From: Aquipuribacter hungaricus
GTDB lineage: Bacteria; Actinomycetota; Actinomycetes; Actinomycetales; JBBAYJ01
Assembly (NCBI RefSeq): GCF_042663885.1
Contig: NZ_JBHSXV010000001.1
Length of the DNA stretch: 64,000 nt
Direction: 5' to 3' (one strand)
In this document: positions 1 through 10,750 of the stretch, one piece after another
Position numbering within the stretch: the first letter of the stretch is position 1
How the letters are laid out: each line of letters opens with the position of its first letter
Notes under the pieces: generated by a model
The model's input: the letters and a program-made list of their open reading frames with translations, nothing else
The model's database searches: none
What the model was told of the DNA's origin: nothing
Translations under genes and position numbers: made by a program

Positions 1-231
1 CTGGTCCCCGGGCTCGCCGTGGTCCACGACGACGGCAGCGGCGACGGTCGCTGGCGGGACCCGGCCGACCCGGACGGTCCTCGCTGGGGGCTCCCCGAGC
101 AGGGCGGCGTGCTGGTCGCCGACGGTCTCGTCCGCGCCGTCGGCCGCGGCCCGGCGAGGCTGCTGCGGCGGGGGAGCAGCACCGTGCTCGGCGGCGACCC
201 GGTGCCGCTGGACGACCTGCTCGCCGGCTGA
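1..231 (+). CDS. C-terminal fragment, possibly a class I amidotransferase-like (S51/cyanophycinase-type) protein
   Basis: The frame is open from the first base, so the gene begins upstream of the window; about 76 residues remain before the TGA at 229-231. The fragment starts LVPGLAVVHDD and contains WGLPEQGGVLVADGLVRAVG. This order, a 'GL-PGL' strand followed about 30 residues later by a G-E-valine-rich strand and 'VRAVG', resembles the C-terminus of S51 peptidase and cyanophycinase-like proteins (GLGLLPGL, then GIDEDTALVV). The catalytic part is missing, so the family is a weak inference; that it is the end of a real gene is better supported by codon use. Confidence 0.5.
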   Translation: MVPGLAVVHDDGSGDGRWRDPADPDGPRWGLPEQGGVLVADGLVRAVGRGPARLLRRGSSTVLGGDPVPLDDLLAG

Positions 232-307
232 CGCGGCCCTCGGGTCCGGGGTCCTCCCCGGCCGGCACCGTCGGGGGTGCTGACGGGGTTCTGTCGGGGC
301 CCGGGCC

Positions 308-313
308 TAGCGT
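308..313 (+). promoter_or_regulatory. -10 box of a leaderless promoter (TAGCGT)
   Basis: TAGCGT ends exactly 6 nt before the ATG at 320, so transcription would start at or next to the start codon. The same spacing recurs at many genes in this window. Confidence 0.55.
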
Positions 314-319
314 CCCGCC

Positions 320-868
320 ATGACGGACAGCAGGCCCTGGGAACCACCGCTCGCCGGCACCGACGCCGAGCAGCTCGTCGGCAGCCTCGAGCGGCTCCGC
401 ACCACGTTCCGGTGGAAGGCCGACGGGCTCGACCGTGACGGGCTGACCGTGCGCGTGGGCGCCTCGACGCTCACCCTGGGCGGCCTGCTCAAGCACCTCG
501 CGGCCGTGGAGGACGAGGTCTTCACCTGGCGGCTGGCCGGGCGGCCGCCGGTCGACGACTGGCCCCACGACGACCCGGGCTGGCCCTTCCGCACCGCGGC
601 GGACGACGAGCCGGACGCGCTGTACCGGCGCTGGGACGCCGCGGTCGCCCGGTCGCGCGACCGCCTGGCCGAGGCCCTCGGCGCCGGGGACCTCGACCAG
701 CCCGTCCACATGGCCGACGGCGACGACCACGCCAGCCTGCGGCGCCTGCTGTGCGACCTGCTCGAGGAGTACGGCCGCCACACCGGTCACGCCGACCTGC
801 TGCGCGAGGCCGTCGACGGCCGGGTCGGGGAGGACCCGCCGGACGGGTGGTCCCCGGTGTCCGGCTGA
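320..868 (+). CDS. DinB/DUF664 family protein
   Basis: The 182-residue protein has the length and helical make-up of the DinB/DUF664 four-helix-bundle family, which includes mycothiol- and bacillithiol-dependent transferases. Histidines that could bind the family's metal ion are seen at LKHLAAVEDEVF (about residue 59) and in the late EYGRHTGHADLLREAVDG motif (about 155-172). The substrate is not shown by the sequence. It stands alone, with a leaderless-type -10 box fixing the ATG start, and converges on the dihydroxyacetone kinase gene 12 nt downstream. Confidence 0.8.
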   Translation: MTDSRPWEPPLAGTDAEQLVGSLERLRTTFRWKADGLDRDGLTVRVGASTLTLGGLLKHLAAVEDEVFTWRLAGRPPVDDWPHDDPGWPFRTAADDEPDALYRRWDAAVARSRDRLAEALGAGDLDQPVHMADGDDHASLRRLLCDLLEEYGRHTGHADLLREAVDGRVGEDPPDGWSPVSG

Positions 869-880
869 GCGGCCCGCCCC

Positions 881-2506
881 TCAGGCGTCGGCGGCGGCCC
901 GCAGCATGATGGCGACCGCGGCGGCGCCGGGGTCCTGGACGCGCAGGTGCTCGCTGGGCACGTAGGCCGAGCGGCCGGCGCGGGCGGTCGTCATGCCGGC
1001 CGTCTCTTCCGCGCCCGCCTCGGCGGCGTCGGCGGCCGCCGCCAGGCTGCCGCCGTCCCGCAGCAGGTCCGTCGCGGGGACCAGCGCGTCGAGCAGCGTC
1101 CGGTCGCCGGGCTCGGCGCCGCCGGTCCGCCGCACCGCGTCGGTGCCGTCGGCGAGCGCCTGCCCCAGCGTCGCCCCGGCGTCGGCCGAGGTCCTCGCCG
1201 CGGCGAAGAACACCGAGCCGAGCACGCCGCTCGACCCGCCCATCGCCCCGGTGAGCAGCGCCGAGAGCGCGCCCAGCAGGGCGGCGGTGTCGGCGAGCGG
1301 CAGCGCGTCGAGCTCGGCCCGCACGCGCCGCGCGCCGCCGGCGAACGTGGAGCCGGTGTCGCCGTCGCCGACCTGGGCGTCGAGCGCGTCCAGGGCGTCC
1401 TGGTGCCCCTCGACCGCCGCGCAGACCGCGTCGAGGACCTCCCGCACGCGGGGCGAGGAGGAGGCCTCCCAGGTCTCGGTGCCCAGGTCGGGCAGGGGGG
1501 TGGTCACCACCTCGCCGGGCACCCGCGCACCGGGCCACGCCGTGTGGGCGGCCACCTCGTCCTGCAGCGCCTGCTCCAGCTGGTCGTCCAGCGGCAGCGC
1601 GGTGAGCGACATCCCCCGGGCCGACAGGGACGTCATGAGGGCGGCCGGGCCGACGAGCAGCCGGGTCCGGGCGCCCAGGGGGCCGTCCAGGACGTCGTGC
1701 AGGACGACGGCCGTCTCCAGCCCCGACAGCCCGCCGAGGTCGTTGACGAGCAGGGCGACCGGGCCGTCGGGCAGCTGCTCGGCGAGCGTCGCGGACATCT
1801 GGCGCACCAGGTCCGCGCTGCCGTCCAGCTCGACGGTGCGGGCGCCGGGCTCTCCGTGGATGCCCATGCCGAGCTCGACGGTGCCGTCGGCGACCCGGTC
1901 CTCGCTGCCCCGCCCGGGGATGGCGACCGCGGACAGCGACACCCCCAGGCTGCGGACGCCGGCCGCCACCTTCTCCGCGGCGGCCGCGACCTCGTCCAGG
2001 CCGGCGCCGCGCTCGGCCAGGGCGCCGGCGACCTTGTGCACGAGCAGCGTGCCCGCCAGGCCGCGGGGCTGCGTGGAGCCCGGGAGGGCCACGTCGTCGG
2101 ACACGACGACCATCCGGACGTCCAGGCCGCGGCCGCGGGCCCGCTCGACGGCCAGGCCGAAGTTGAGGCGGTCCCCGGTGTAGTTCTTGACGACCACCAG
2201 GCAGCCGGCGTCGCCGGTCACGGCCAGGATCGCCGCCAGCACGGCGTCGACGCCGGGGGAGGCGAAGATCTCCCCGGAGACGGCGGCCGTGAGCAGGCCG
2301 CGGCCCACGAACCCGGCGTGGGCGGGCTCGTGCCCGGCGCCGCCGCCGGAGACGACCGCCACCCGGTCGCGCTGCCAGTCGGTGCGCAGCACCACCTTGA
2401 TGTCGGGGTAGCCGTCGAGGCGGCCGAGCGCGCCCCCGGAGGACCGCACCAGGGCGTCCAGCGCCTCGGTTACCACGTCGTCCAGGCCGTTCACCAGGTG
2501 CGTCAT
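881..2506 (-). CDS. dhaK: ATP-dependent dihydroxyacetone kinase, DhaK-DhaL fusion
   Basis: This 541-residue enzyme should phosphorylate dihydroxyacetone (or glyceraldehyde) with ATP in the cytoplasm. The N-terminal DhaK domain (about 1-330) has SGGGAGHEPAHAGFVGRG (53-70), the VKNYTGDRLNFG segment (about 106-117) and His217 in GMGIHGEPG, the residue type that binds the substrate carbonyl covalently. The C-terminal DhaL domain (about 350-541) has the nucleotide-metal motif QVGDGDTGSTFAGG (378-391). The fusion makes it the ATP-using, not the PTS-dependent, type. The start at MTHLVNGLDD matches family N-termini; a longer open frame upstream has no homology. It diverges from the UvrA-like gene, leaving 133 nt for both promoters. 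Confidence 0.92.
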   Translation of the reverse strand: MTHLVNGLDDVVTEALDALVRSSGGALGRLDGYPDIKVVLRTDWQRDRVAVVSGGGAGHEPAHAGFVGRGLLTAAVSGEIFASPGVDAVLAAILAVTGDAGCLVVVKNYTGDRLNFGLAVERARGRGLDVRMVVVSDDVALPGSTQPRGLAGTLLVHKVAGALAERGAGLDEVAAAAEKVAAGVRSLGVSLSAVAIPGRGSEDRVADGTVELGMGIHGEPGARTVELDGSADLVRQMSATLAEQLPDGPVALLVNDLGGLSGLETAVVLHDVLDGPLGARTRLLVGPAALMTSLSARGMSLTALPLDDQLEQALQDEVAAHTAWPGARVPGEVVTTPLPDLGTETWEASSSPRVREVLDAVCAAVEGHQDALDALDAQVGDGDTGSTFAGGARRVRAELDALPLADTAALLGALSALLTGAMGGSSGVLGSVFFAAARTSADAGATLGQALADGTDAVRRTGGAEPGDRTLLDALVPATDLLRDGGSLAAAADAAEAGAEETAGMTTARAGRSAYVPSEHLRVQDPGAAAVAIMLRAAADA

Positions 2507-2639
2507 GGCCGCAGTCTGCCCCGGGGCCGCGGGCGTGCACAGGCCCGCTCCGTGCCGGCCGGTCCGGCGGAGCGGCCACCTGCTGTCCGCCCCCGGCGGT
2601 AGCGTCCGCCCGACCGCCCGCGCGACAGACGGAGGCCCC

Positions 2640-5024
<2,385 letters not shown>

Positions 5025-5030
5025 CCGGCG

Positions 5031-5759
5031 GTGGCGGGGCGGGTCCTGGTGACCGGCGTCAGCCGCGAGGTCGGCATCGCCGCCACGGTCGCGCGCCACC
5101 TCGCCGGCCTCGGCTGGCAGGTGGCCGCGTCGGGCTGGCCCGCGCACGACGAGGAGCAGCCGTGGGGGAGGGGGACGCCGGCCGGCACGGCGGGGCTGCC
5201 GTCCTGGGAGGCGGTCGACCTCGCCGACCCTGCTGCGCCCGCGCGGCTCGTCGACTCGGCGGTCCGGGGGCTCGGCGGGCTCGACGCCGTCGTGGCCGTG
5301 CACGCCCGCTCCGCCACGGGGGACGTCATGGCCGTCACGGCGGAGGAGCTCGACGCCTGCTTCGCCGTCAACGCGCGCGCCACGCTCCTGCTCGCGCGCG
5401 AGGCCCTGGCCGTGGGCGCCCGCCGGGTGGTGCTGTTCACCACGGGCGTCCACCAGAGGCCGATGCCCGACGAGATCGCGTACGTCACGTCCAAAGCCGC
5501 GCTGCAGGGGGTGACGGCCTCGCTGGCCGCGACCGCCGCCGCACGGGGCGCGACTGTCAACTGCGTCAACCCTGGGCCGGTCGACACCGGCTACGCCGAC
5601 GCGGCCCTGCAGGCCGCCGTGGCGGGCCAGATGCCGGCCGGGCGCTGGGGCCGGCCGGACGACGTCGCGCCGGTGGTGGCGTGGCTGCTGTCGGAGGACG
5701 CGGCGTGGGTCACCGGGCAGACGCTGGACGTCGACGGGGGCTGGGGCGTCCGGCCCTGA
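5031..5759 (+). CDS. Short-chain dehydrogenase/reductase
   Basis: A 242-residue classical-length SDR, starting with GTG 6 nt after the UvrA-like stop and therefore probably cotranscribed. The NAD(P)-binding TGVSREVGIA motif is at residues 8-17, the YVTSK active-site pair is near residue 151, and the C-terminal WLLSEDAAWVTGQTLDVDGGW motif is typical. The position 13 residues before the catalytic tyrosine, normally serine, is threonine (in FTTGVHQRP). The same protein class often has SGQ at this place, so it may be a divergent SDR subclass. Substrate unknown. Confidence 0.85.
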   Translation: MAGRVLVTGVSREVGIAATVARHLAGLGWQVAASGWPAHDEEQPWGRGTPAGTAGLPSWEAVDLADPAAPARLVDSAVRGLGGLDAVVAVHARSATGDVMAVTAEELDACFAVNARATLLLAREALAVGARRVVLFTTGVHQRPMPDEIAYVTSKAALQGVTASLAATAAARGATVNCVNPGPVDTGYADAALQAAVAGQMPAGRWGRPDDVAPVVAWLLSEDAAWVTGQTLDVDGGWGVRP

Positions 5760-5783
5760 CCCTGCTCCGGTACGACCAGGGCC
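5752..5783. terminator. Candidate bidirectional terminator
   Basis: GGCCCTG (5752-5758) and CAGGGCC (5777-5783) form a 7-bp stem with an 18-nt loop between two convergent genes. It overlaps the SDR stop codon. No T tract, so the call is weak. Confidence 0.3.
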
Positions 5784-5798
5784 GGCCCCGCTCCGGGG

Positions 5799-6524
5799 TC
5801 AGCCCTGCGCCGGCGCGGCCGTCGCCCCGGTGGGGGCCAGCAGGTGGCCCGCGACCGCGTCGAGCGCCTGCACGACGGCGGCCCGGTGATCGTCGCTGCC
5901 CGGACCCGTGTCGAAGCCGTGCTGCGCCGACGGCACGCTGACGGTCGTCATGCCGGGCGGCGCCGCGTCCAGCAGGGCCTGCTGGCCCTCGCCGAAGCCG
6001 GGCAGCTCGTGCTCGACGAGGGTGAGCACCAGGGGGGTGGCGCCCAGGCCGCGCACGGCGTCGGCCAGCGTCGGCCAGCCGGGGATGTCGTCCGTCGGCA
6101 GCAGGGGATAGGTGAGCGCCACGCAGCGCAGCCAGCCGTGGCCCGCGGCGAGCAGCGGGTACGCCAGCGGCCCGCCGCCGGAGAAGAACCACACGGCCAC
6201 CGCGTCCGGGTCGACGCGGTCCTCGGCGCGCACCGCCTCGAGCACCCGGCCCAGCGTGGTCGCCGCCTCCGGGTAGCGCATGCCGCCGGTGAGCTCGTGG
6301 TCGAGCACCACCGCCGCGGTGCCCCGCCGGGCCAGCTGCGCGGCGTAGGCGCGGAAGAACGGGGTGCGGCGCGGGCTCACCGGCGGCGGCTCCTGGAACA
6401 GGCCGTGCACGAGCACGACGACGGGCCGACGCCCGCCCTGCTCGGGCAGGTAGAGGTCGTACCCCTCCCGCGGCGACGGCTCCAGCGGCTCGGTGGGGAC
6501 GATGAGGTCGGGGGCGGTCGTCAT
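5799..6524 (-). CDS. Alpha/beta hydrolase, dienelactone-hydrolase-like
   Basis: A 241-residue alpha/beta hydrolase. The oxyanion-region motif VVVLVHGLFQEPPP is near residue 37, the likely nucleophile serine lies in AVWFFSGGGPLAYPLL (a variant of G-x-S-x-G with Phe in the first position), and the late HGFDTGPGSDDH supplies the histidine. The reaction is probably ester or lactone hydrolysis, substrate unknown. Its ATG at 6522-6524 overlaps the stop of the upstream MarR-type regulator (ATGA), so the two are translated as a pair and the regulator probably controls it. Confidence 0.8.
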   Translation of the reverse strand: MTTAPDLIVPTEPLEPSPREGYDLYLPEQGGRRPVVVLVHGLFQEPPPVSPRRTPFFRAYAAQLARRGTAAVVLDHELTGGMRYPEAATTLGRVLEAVRAEDRVDPDAVAVWFFSGGGPLAYPLLAAGHGWLRCVALTYPLLPTDDIPGWPTLADAVRGLGATPLVLTLVEHELPGFGEGQQALLDAAPPGMTTVSVPSAQHGFDTGPGSDDHRAAVVQALDAVAGHLLAPTGATAAPAQG

Positions 6525-7066
6525 GAGGGCTCCTCGTCGTGGTCGGGGGAGAGGTCGGGGGAGAGGTCGGGGGAGAGGTCGGGGTCGGGATCCGACGCCG
6601 GGTCCGGCGGAGGGTCCGGGTCGGCGAGGCGGTGCACGCGCTCGGTGAGCAGCGCGAGGACCTCGGCGCACCGGGCCAGGTCGTCCGCGTCGAGGCCGTC
6701 CGTCACCCGGGCCAGGGCCTGCAGCTCGCGGTCGTGCACGTCGGCGAAGGTCCGCCGGCCGAGCTCGGTGACCGCGACGAGCCGGGAGCGCCGGTGCAGC
6801 GGGTTGTCGTCCAGCCGGAGGAGGCCGCGTGCGGCGCCGCCGTCGACGACCACCTGCACGCTCTGGCGGGTGACGCCGAACTCCCGGGCGACCTGCGGCA
6901 CCGTCCTAGGTCCCCGGTCGAGCAGGTGCTCGACGACCGCACGCAGGGGCACGGTGAGGTCCGTGCCCGCCAGCGCCTGGTCCACGGCGCGGGCAGAGGC
7001 CTGGTACAGCGGACGGACGCGGCTGAGGACCAGGTAGGCGGCGTCGCCCGGTCCGGTGCTGGTCAT
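6521..7066 (-). CDS. MarR-family transcriptional regulator
   Basis: A 181-residue winged-helix regulator. Residues about 35-100 hold the recognition helix (RTVPQVAREFGVTRQSVQVVVDGGAARGLL) and the wing (HRRSRLVAVTELGRRTF). The tail from about residue 150 is low complexity, with DLSPD repeated three times, coded by a tandem DNA repeat. It overlaps the downstream hydrolase by 4 nt and is probably its regulator. Ligand unknown. Confidence 0.88.
   Translation of the reverse strand: MTSTGPGDAAYLVLSRVRPLYQASARAVDQALAGTDLTVPLRAVVEHLLDRGPRTVPQVAREFGVTRQSVQVVVDGGAARGLLRLDDNPLHRRSRLVAVTELGRRTFADVHDRELQALARVTDGLDADDLARCAEVLALLTERVHRLADPDPPPDPASDPDPDLSPDLSPDLSPDHDEEPS
6541..6584. repeat. Tandem 12-bp repeat inside the MarR-type gene
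   Basis: The unit GGTCGGGGGAGA occurs three times in a row with a partial fourth copy. It encodes the DLSPD repeats in the tail of the regulator and is a slippage-prone length variant. Confidence 0.8.
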
Positions 7067-7099
7067 GCTGACGACGATGGCTGAGTGACAGGCAGCCTG

Positions 7100-7894
7100 T
7101 CAATAGCCGCGCCGCCCCGGGCCTCGTCGGTCCTCTGCGGCGGCCTCCGCGCGGTGCAGCCAGTCCACGAGCAGCGCCCGCTCGGCACCGGTCAGGCCCG
7201 GCAGCTGCGGCGCCATGGCGCGGAAGGTGACGACGGTGGCGGCGACCGCCCGCTCGGCCGGCCCGGTGGCACCGGTCCGGTCGGGCTGGTCGACGAGCAC
7301 GGCGGCGGTGAGGGCGTCCCACATCGCGGCGGCCAGGCCCGGGTCCCGGTCGGTGACGGGGGTGGCCAGCAGGGTCTGGATGACGCCGGTGCCCGCGGAC
7401 TGCACCAGGTCGACGCAGCGCTCCTCCGGCACGCGGAGCATCCCCGCGAGCGCCACGCGGTGCACCCGGGCCCGCAGCACGGCCCGGCCCGCCTGGGCCG
7501 CCCCGGACCGCAGCACCCGTGCCGGGTCGCCGAGCAGCCGGAACACCTCGGGGTTGGCGACGCCGAAGTCCACCTGCGCGACGAACGCCGCGCGGAGGTC
7601 CTCCAGCGGGTCGGCGCCCCGCCCCGCCTCGTCCTGCGCGGCGACGGCCTTGGACGCCACGAACTGCTCTGCGGCCCGCTCGGCGACGGCGTCGAGCAGC
7701 CCGTCCTTGTCGCCGAAGACCCGGTAGATGGTCGGCGCCTGCACGCCCGCCGCCGCGGCGACCGCGCGGGTGGTGACGGCGGCCGGCCCCTCCCGCCGCA
7801 GAAGGTCCGCCGCCACGTCGACGAGCCGGTACCGGACCCCGTCCCTGCCGCCCTGCGCTGCGCCCGGATCGCGCGGACCTGCCTGGACCGTCAT
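7100..7894 (-). CDS. TetR-family transcriptional regulator
   Basis: A 264-residue TetR regulator. The N-terminal DNA-binding domain shows VTTRAVAAAAGVQAPTIYRVFGDKDGLLDAV (about residues 43-73), a textbook TetR helix-turn-helix; the rest is the variable ligand domain. The ATG at 7892-7894 is preferred because TATCGT (minus strand, 7902-7907) lies 7 nt upstream, fitting a leaderless transcript. It is divergent from the NmrA-like gene and probably represses it and itself through the 80-nt shared spacer. Confidence 0.88.
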   Translation of the reverse strand: MTVQAGPRDPGAAQGGRDGVRYRLVDVAADLLRREGPAAVTTRAVAAAAGVQAPTIYRVFGDKDGLLDAVAERAAEQFVASKAVAAQDEAGRGADPLEDLRAAFVAQVDFGVANPEVFRLLGDPARVLRSGAAQAGRAVLRARVHRVALAGMLRVPEERCVDLVQSAGTGVIQTLLATPVTDRDPGLAAAMWDALTAAVLVDQPDRTGATGPAERAVAATVVTFRAMAPQLPGLTGAERALLVDWLHRAEAAAEDRRGPGRRGY

Positions 7895-7974
7895 GTTGCC
7901 AACGATAGCGGCTGGGTGGTACCACTGTGCTTCCATCGATACGCACGAGCGATACCAACGATAATGAGGCTGCG
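7895..7974. promoter_or_regulatory. Divergent promoter/operator region between tetR-type and nmrA-type genes
   Basis: The 80-nt spacer is notably AT-richer than its surroundings. It holds CGATA four times (7903, 7937, 7950, 7959), the perfect palindrome GTGGTACCAC (7916-7925), a 9-bp direct repeat CCAACGATA (7899-7907 and 7955-7963), TATCGT as a minus-strand -10 candidate and GATAAT (7960-7965) as a plus-strand one. These are plausible TetR operator elements; which one binds is not known. Confidence 0.5.
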
Positions 7975-8895
7975 ATGATCGTCATCACCGGTGCCACGGG
8001 GGCCCTCAACGGCGCTACCGCCGACCACCTGCTCACCCGCTTCCCGGCCGAGGACCTCGTCGTCGTCGCCAGGGACCCGTCCCGCGCGCAGCGCTTCTCC
8101 GACAGGGGGGTGGCCGTCCGCCACGGCGACTACGCCGACCCCAGCACGCTGGAGCCGGCCTTCGCCGGGGCGGACCAGCTGCTGCTGGTGTCCTCGAGCG
8201 ACCCTCACGCCGACGCCGTCGCCCTGCACACCGCCGCCGTGGACGCCGCGGTCAGGGCCGGCGTGGGTCACGTCCTCTACACCAGCCACCAGGGGGCGGC
8301 GCCCGGCACGCCGTTCGGCCCTGGACGCGACCACGCGGCCACCGAGGAGGTGCTGGAGCGGTCCGGTCTGACGTGGACCTCGCTGCGCAACGGCTTCTAC
8401 GCCCACACGCTGGCGTGGCTGGCGGGGGACTGGCGCACCACCGGGGTGGTCACCGTGCCCGCGGACGGCCCGGTGTCCTGGACCTCGCGCGAGGACGCCG
8501 CCGAGGCCGCGGCCGTCGTCATCACCCGGCTGGTGGCCGGCGAGACCGGCCTCGACGGGCCCCTCACGCTGACCGCGGAGGAGGCGCCCACCTTCGCCGA
8601 CGTCGCCGCCTCCCTCACCCGAGCGACCGGTAGCCGCGTCGGGCACGTCCTCGTCGACCCCGAGGAGTGGCTGGCCGCGCAGGTGCGCGAAGGACGCCCG
8701 GAGGGGATGGCCCGCTTCACCCTGGGGATGTACGAGGCGGCCGCCGGCGGCTTCTTCGCCGGGACGTCGCCCCTGCTCGCCGACCTGCTCGGCCGCCGTC
8801 CCGCCTCGGCGCTCGACGCGGTCCTGGCGTCCGGGACGGGCTCCGGCGCGGCGGCCGGGACGACGTCCACGACGGCACCCTCGGGGGTGCGCTGA
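7975..8895 (+). CDS. NmrA-like NAD(P)-binding protein
   Basis: A 306-residue atypical SDR. The start at MIVITGATGALNG places the Rossmann TGATG motif at residues 5-9 and is preceded by GAGG at 7966-7969. The NmrA-type layout continues with VVARDPSRAQRF, HGDYADPSTL and LLLVSSSD; the usual SDR tyrosine-lysine pair is absent, as in NmrA/QorB-like quinone oxidoreductase or redox-sensor proteins. Substrate unknown. It is controlled from the spacer shared with the divergent TetR regulator. The last 25 residues are a Gly/Ala/Thr-rich tail. Confidence 0.85.
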   Translation: MIVITGATGALNGATADHLLTRFPAEDLVVVARDPSRAQRFSDRGVAVRHGDYADPSTLEPAFAGADQLLLVSSSDPHADAVALHTAAVDAAVRAGVGHVLYTSHQGAAPGTPFGPGRDHAATEEVLERSGLTWTSLRNGFYAHTLAWLAGDWRTTGVVTVPADGPVSWTSREDAAEAAAVVITRLVAGETGLDGPLTLTAEEAPTFADVAASLTRATGSRVGHVLVDPEEWLAAQVREGRPEGMARFTLGMYEAAAGGFFAGTSPLLADLLGRRPASALDAVLASGTGSGAAAGTTSTTAPSGVR

Positions 8896-8961
8896 CCGAC
8901 GGCCCCTGGGCCGCGCACGACGTCGGGTACCGGTCTCGACGTCCCGTCACCGGACCGGGCG

Positions 8962-10410
8962 TCACCGCCCCTGGGCGCGGGCGTAGTACTCGGGAGAGCC
9001 GGTGAGGTGGGCGGCGAGCGAGAGGTCCCCCTCGCGGGAGACGACCCCGGGCCACGTCGACAGGCCGTGCGCGTCGGCCCCGCGTCCGAGGAGGTGCCGG
9101 TAGAGGGAGTCGGTCCGCCGGAGCAGGGACTCCTGGGAGCCGTGGAACGCGGCGGCCACGTGCAGGCGCCCGCGCAGCCGTTCCTCCCGCAGCCAGTGGT
9201 CGACCTCCGCCTGGCCCGGGGGCCGTCCCAGGATCTCCCGGTAGAGGGCGACCACCCAGGGGGAGGCGTCCGTGGGGGTGGCGCCGCTGCGCAGGTAGTG
9301 CTCCCGCGAGGCGTAGAACGCGGAGGACATCGTGGACACGGGCAGGCCGCCCCTGAGCTCACGGACCCAGCCCGCCCGCCCAGCAGGGTCCGCCGGCCGC
9401 GACAGCACGTCGCGGTAGGCCCTGTCGACCACGCTCCCGAGGTACTCCTCGGACGTGGCCAGCTCGCGCGACAGGCCGTGGCGCGACCAGGTGCCGTCCA
9501 CCAGCTCCAGGGCCCGGCTGTCCCGTTCGTGGGCTCCCGCGGGACGGCCCAGGTAGTCCAGGTACAGGCTGCTGACGTACCGGCGGTCGGCCTCGGTGCC
9601 CACGGGCGTGAACGGACGGACGACGGTCTGGACCACGGTCTGCGACGGCAGCGTCCGCTGCAGCGGCGCGTGGTGGACGTCGGCGTCCTTGGCCTCCACG
9701 AGCATGCCGCCACCGACGTAGACCGCCACGTGGTTGACCACCCCGGTGGTGTTCTTCGTGTAGAAGACCAGGTCGCCCCGCCGCACCTGCGACAGGGGGT
9801 GCGTGGACATGCCCGGGAGCCGGTAGAGCTCCACCGAGGTGCGGTAGGCCGGCCGGGGGTGCAGGTCGACCGATATCGGCTGGGGGTCCACCCCGGCGGC
9901 GTACAGGGCCTGCAGCACCAGCCCCGAGCAGTCGATCCCGAGGGCTTCCGGACCAGCACCGCCCCAGACGTACTCGGCACCCAGGTAGGACTCGGCGGCG
10001 CGGACGAAGGTCTCCCGCCTCTCGACCGCGGTCGCGCCGAGACCCAGCTGAGGGGCCACCTGGTGAGCGTCGACGCAGAAGTCGTGGGGTATCCCCAGCG
10101 CCTGCCAGGTCGCCCGGTCCACGACCCCGTCGCGGCGCAGGGCCCGGGTGGACTGGAAGGAGCGCACGCGGCCCACGGTCGCCGCGTCCATCGTCTCCCA
10201 GGTGGAGGCGGGCATGCCCAGGCGGCGCTGGACGAGGCCGACCTTGACGCCGTTCCAGCCGGGTACCAGGTCGTGGCACCCCTGTGCCGGGGTGATCCGT
10301 TCCGTCGGCGTCAGGTCGGCGCGCGCCGGCACCGACACGACCGCCGCCAGCGACGCGCCCAGCAGCACGGACCCCAGCAGCATCGACACTGTCCTGCGGA
10401 ACGTGGTCAT
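8962..10410 (-). CDS. Secreted NlpC/P60 endopeptidase with peptidoglycan-binding domain and DUF4214 repeats
   Basis: A 482-residue exported protein. A Sec signal peptide ends near residue 31 (PARA before D). Residues about 42-110 form a PG_binding_1-like domain (VGLVQRRLGM ... SFQSTRALRRDGVVDRATWQALG). The NlpC/P60 domain follows (about 130-250), with the catalytic Cys in GIDCSGLVLQALYAAG and His in VVNHVAVYVGGG. From about 265 to the end are four DUF4214-like helical repeats (YVSSLYLDYLGRPA, VVDRAYRDVLSRPA, VVALYREILGRPP, SLYRHLLGRGA). The first domains imply cleavage of cell-wall peptides; the repeats are usually seen in large surface proteins. GAGGAG precedes the ATG. It diverges from the asparagine-synthase-like gene. 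Confidence 0.88.
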   Translation of the reverse strand: MTTFRRTVSMLLGSVLLGASLAAVVSVPARADLTPTERITPAQGCHDLVPGWNGVKVGLVQRRLGMPASTWETMDAATVGRVRSFQSTRALRRDGVVDRATWQALGIPHDFCVDAHQVAPQLGLGATAVERRETFVRAAESYLGAEYVWGGAGPEALGIDCSGLVLQALYAAGVDPQPISVDLHPRPAYRTSVELYRLPGMSTHPLSQVRRGDLVFYTKNTTGVVNHVAVYVGGGMLVEAKDADVHHAPLQRTLPSQTVVQTVVRPFTPVGTEADRRYVSSLYLDYLGRPAGAHERDSRALELVDGTWSRHGLSRELATSEEYLGSVVDRAYRDVLSRPADPAGRAGWVRELRGGLPVSTMSSAFYASREHYLRSGATPTDASPWVVALYREILGRPPGQAEVDHWLREERLRGRLHVAAAFHGSQESLLRRTDSLYRHLLGRGADAHGLSTWPGVVSREGDLSLAAHLTGSPEYYARAQGR

Positions 10411-10750
10411 GACGGCTCCTCGAGGCACACGGGCTGGCTGCCCGCCGTGCCATCGTCGGGACAGTGCTCGTCACGGAGCCCCGGGCGTGGCGTCCACCCG
10501 GACGGCTGCTGGGAAGCCCTCCGCCGAGCCGATAAGCGACGTTATGTCACACGACAGCGTTGGACTGCCCTCTGTCGTCCCCTCGTGACCCGCGGTCGAC
10601 CTGCGCCCGCCCCCCGGGTGCCTCCTCGTCGTCGGCCTGCACCAGCTCGGCCGTTCCCCGGCGCCCGTCGGTCGTCGTGCGAGACGGTGTGCGCCGCGCA
10701 GGCGGCCACCGACGGTCGCCGGGCACAGCCATGCCGACGGAGGCACACCG
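10411..10750. other. 340-nt intergenic region between divergent genes
   Basis: No gene is visible. It should hold the promoters of the secreted NlpC/P60 protein and of the asparagine-synthase-like protein. The only AT-richer stretch is around 10531-10550 (GATAAGCGACGTTATGTCA), a likely core promoter region. GGAGG at 10739-10743 is the ribosome-binding site of the rightward gene. Confidence 0.5.

Noticed and set aside
6541..6584. CRISPR-like array
   Set aside because: The repeats are 12 bp, head to tail and in frame within a coding region, with no spacers.
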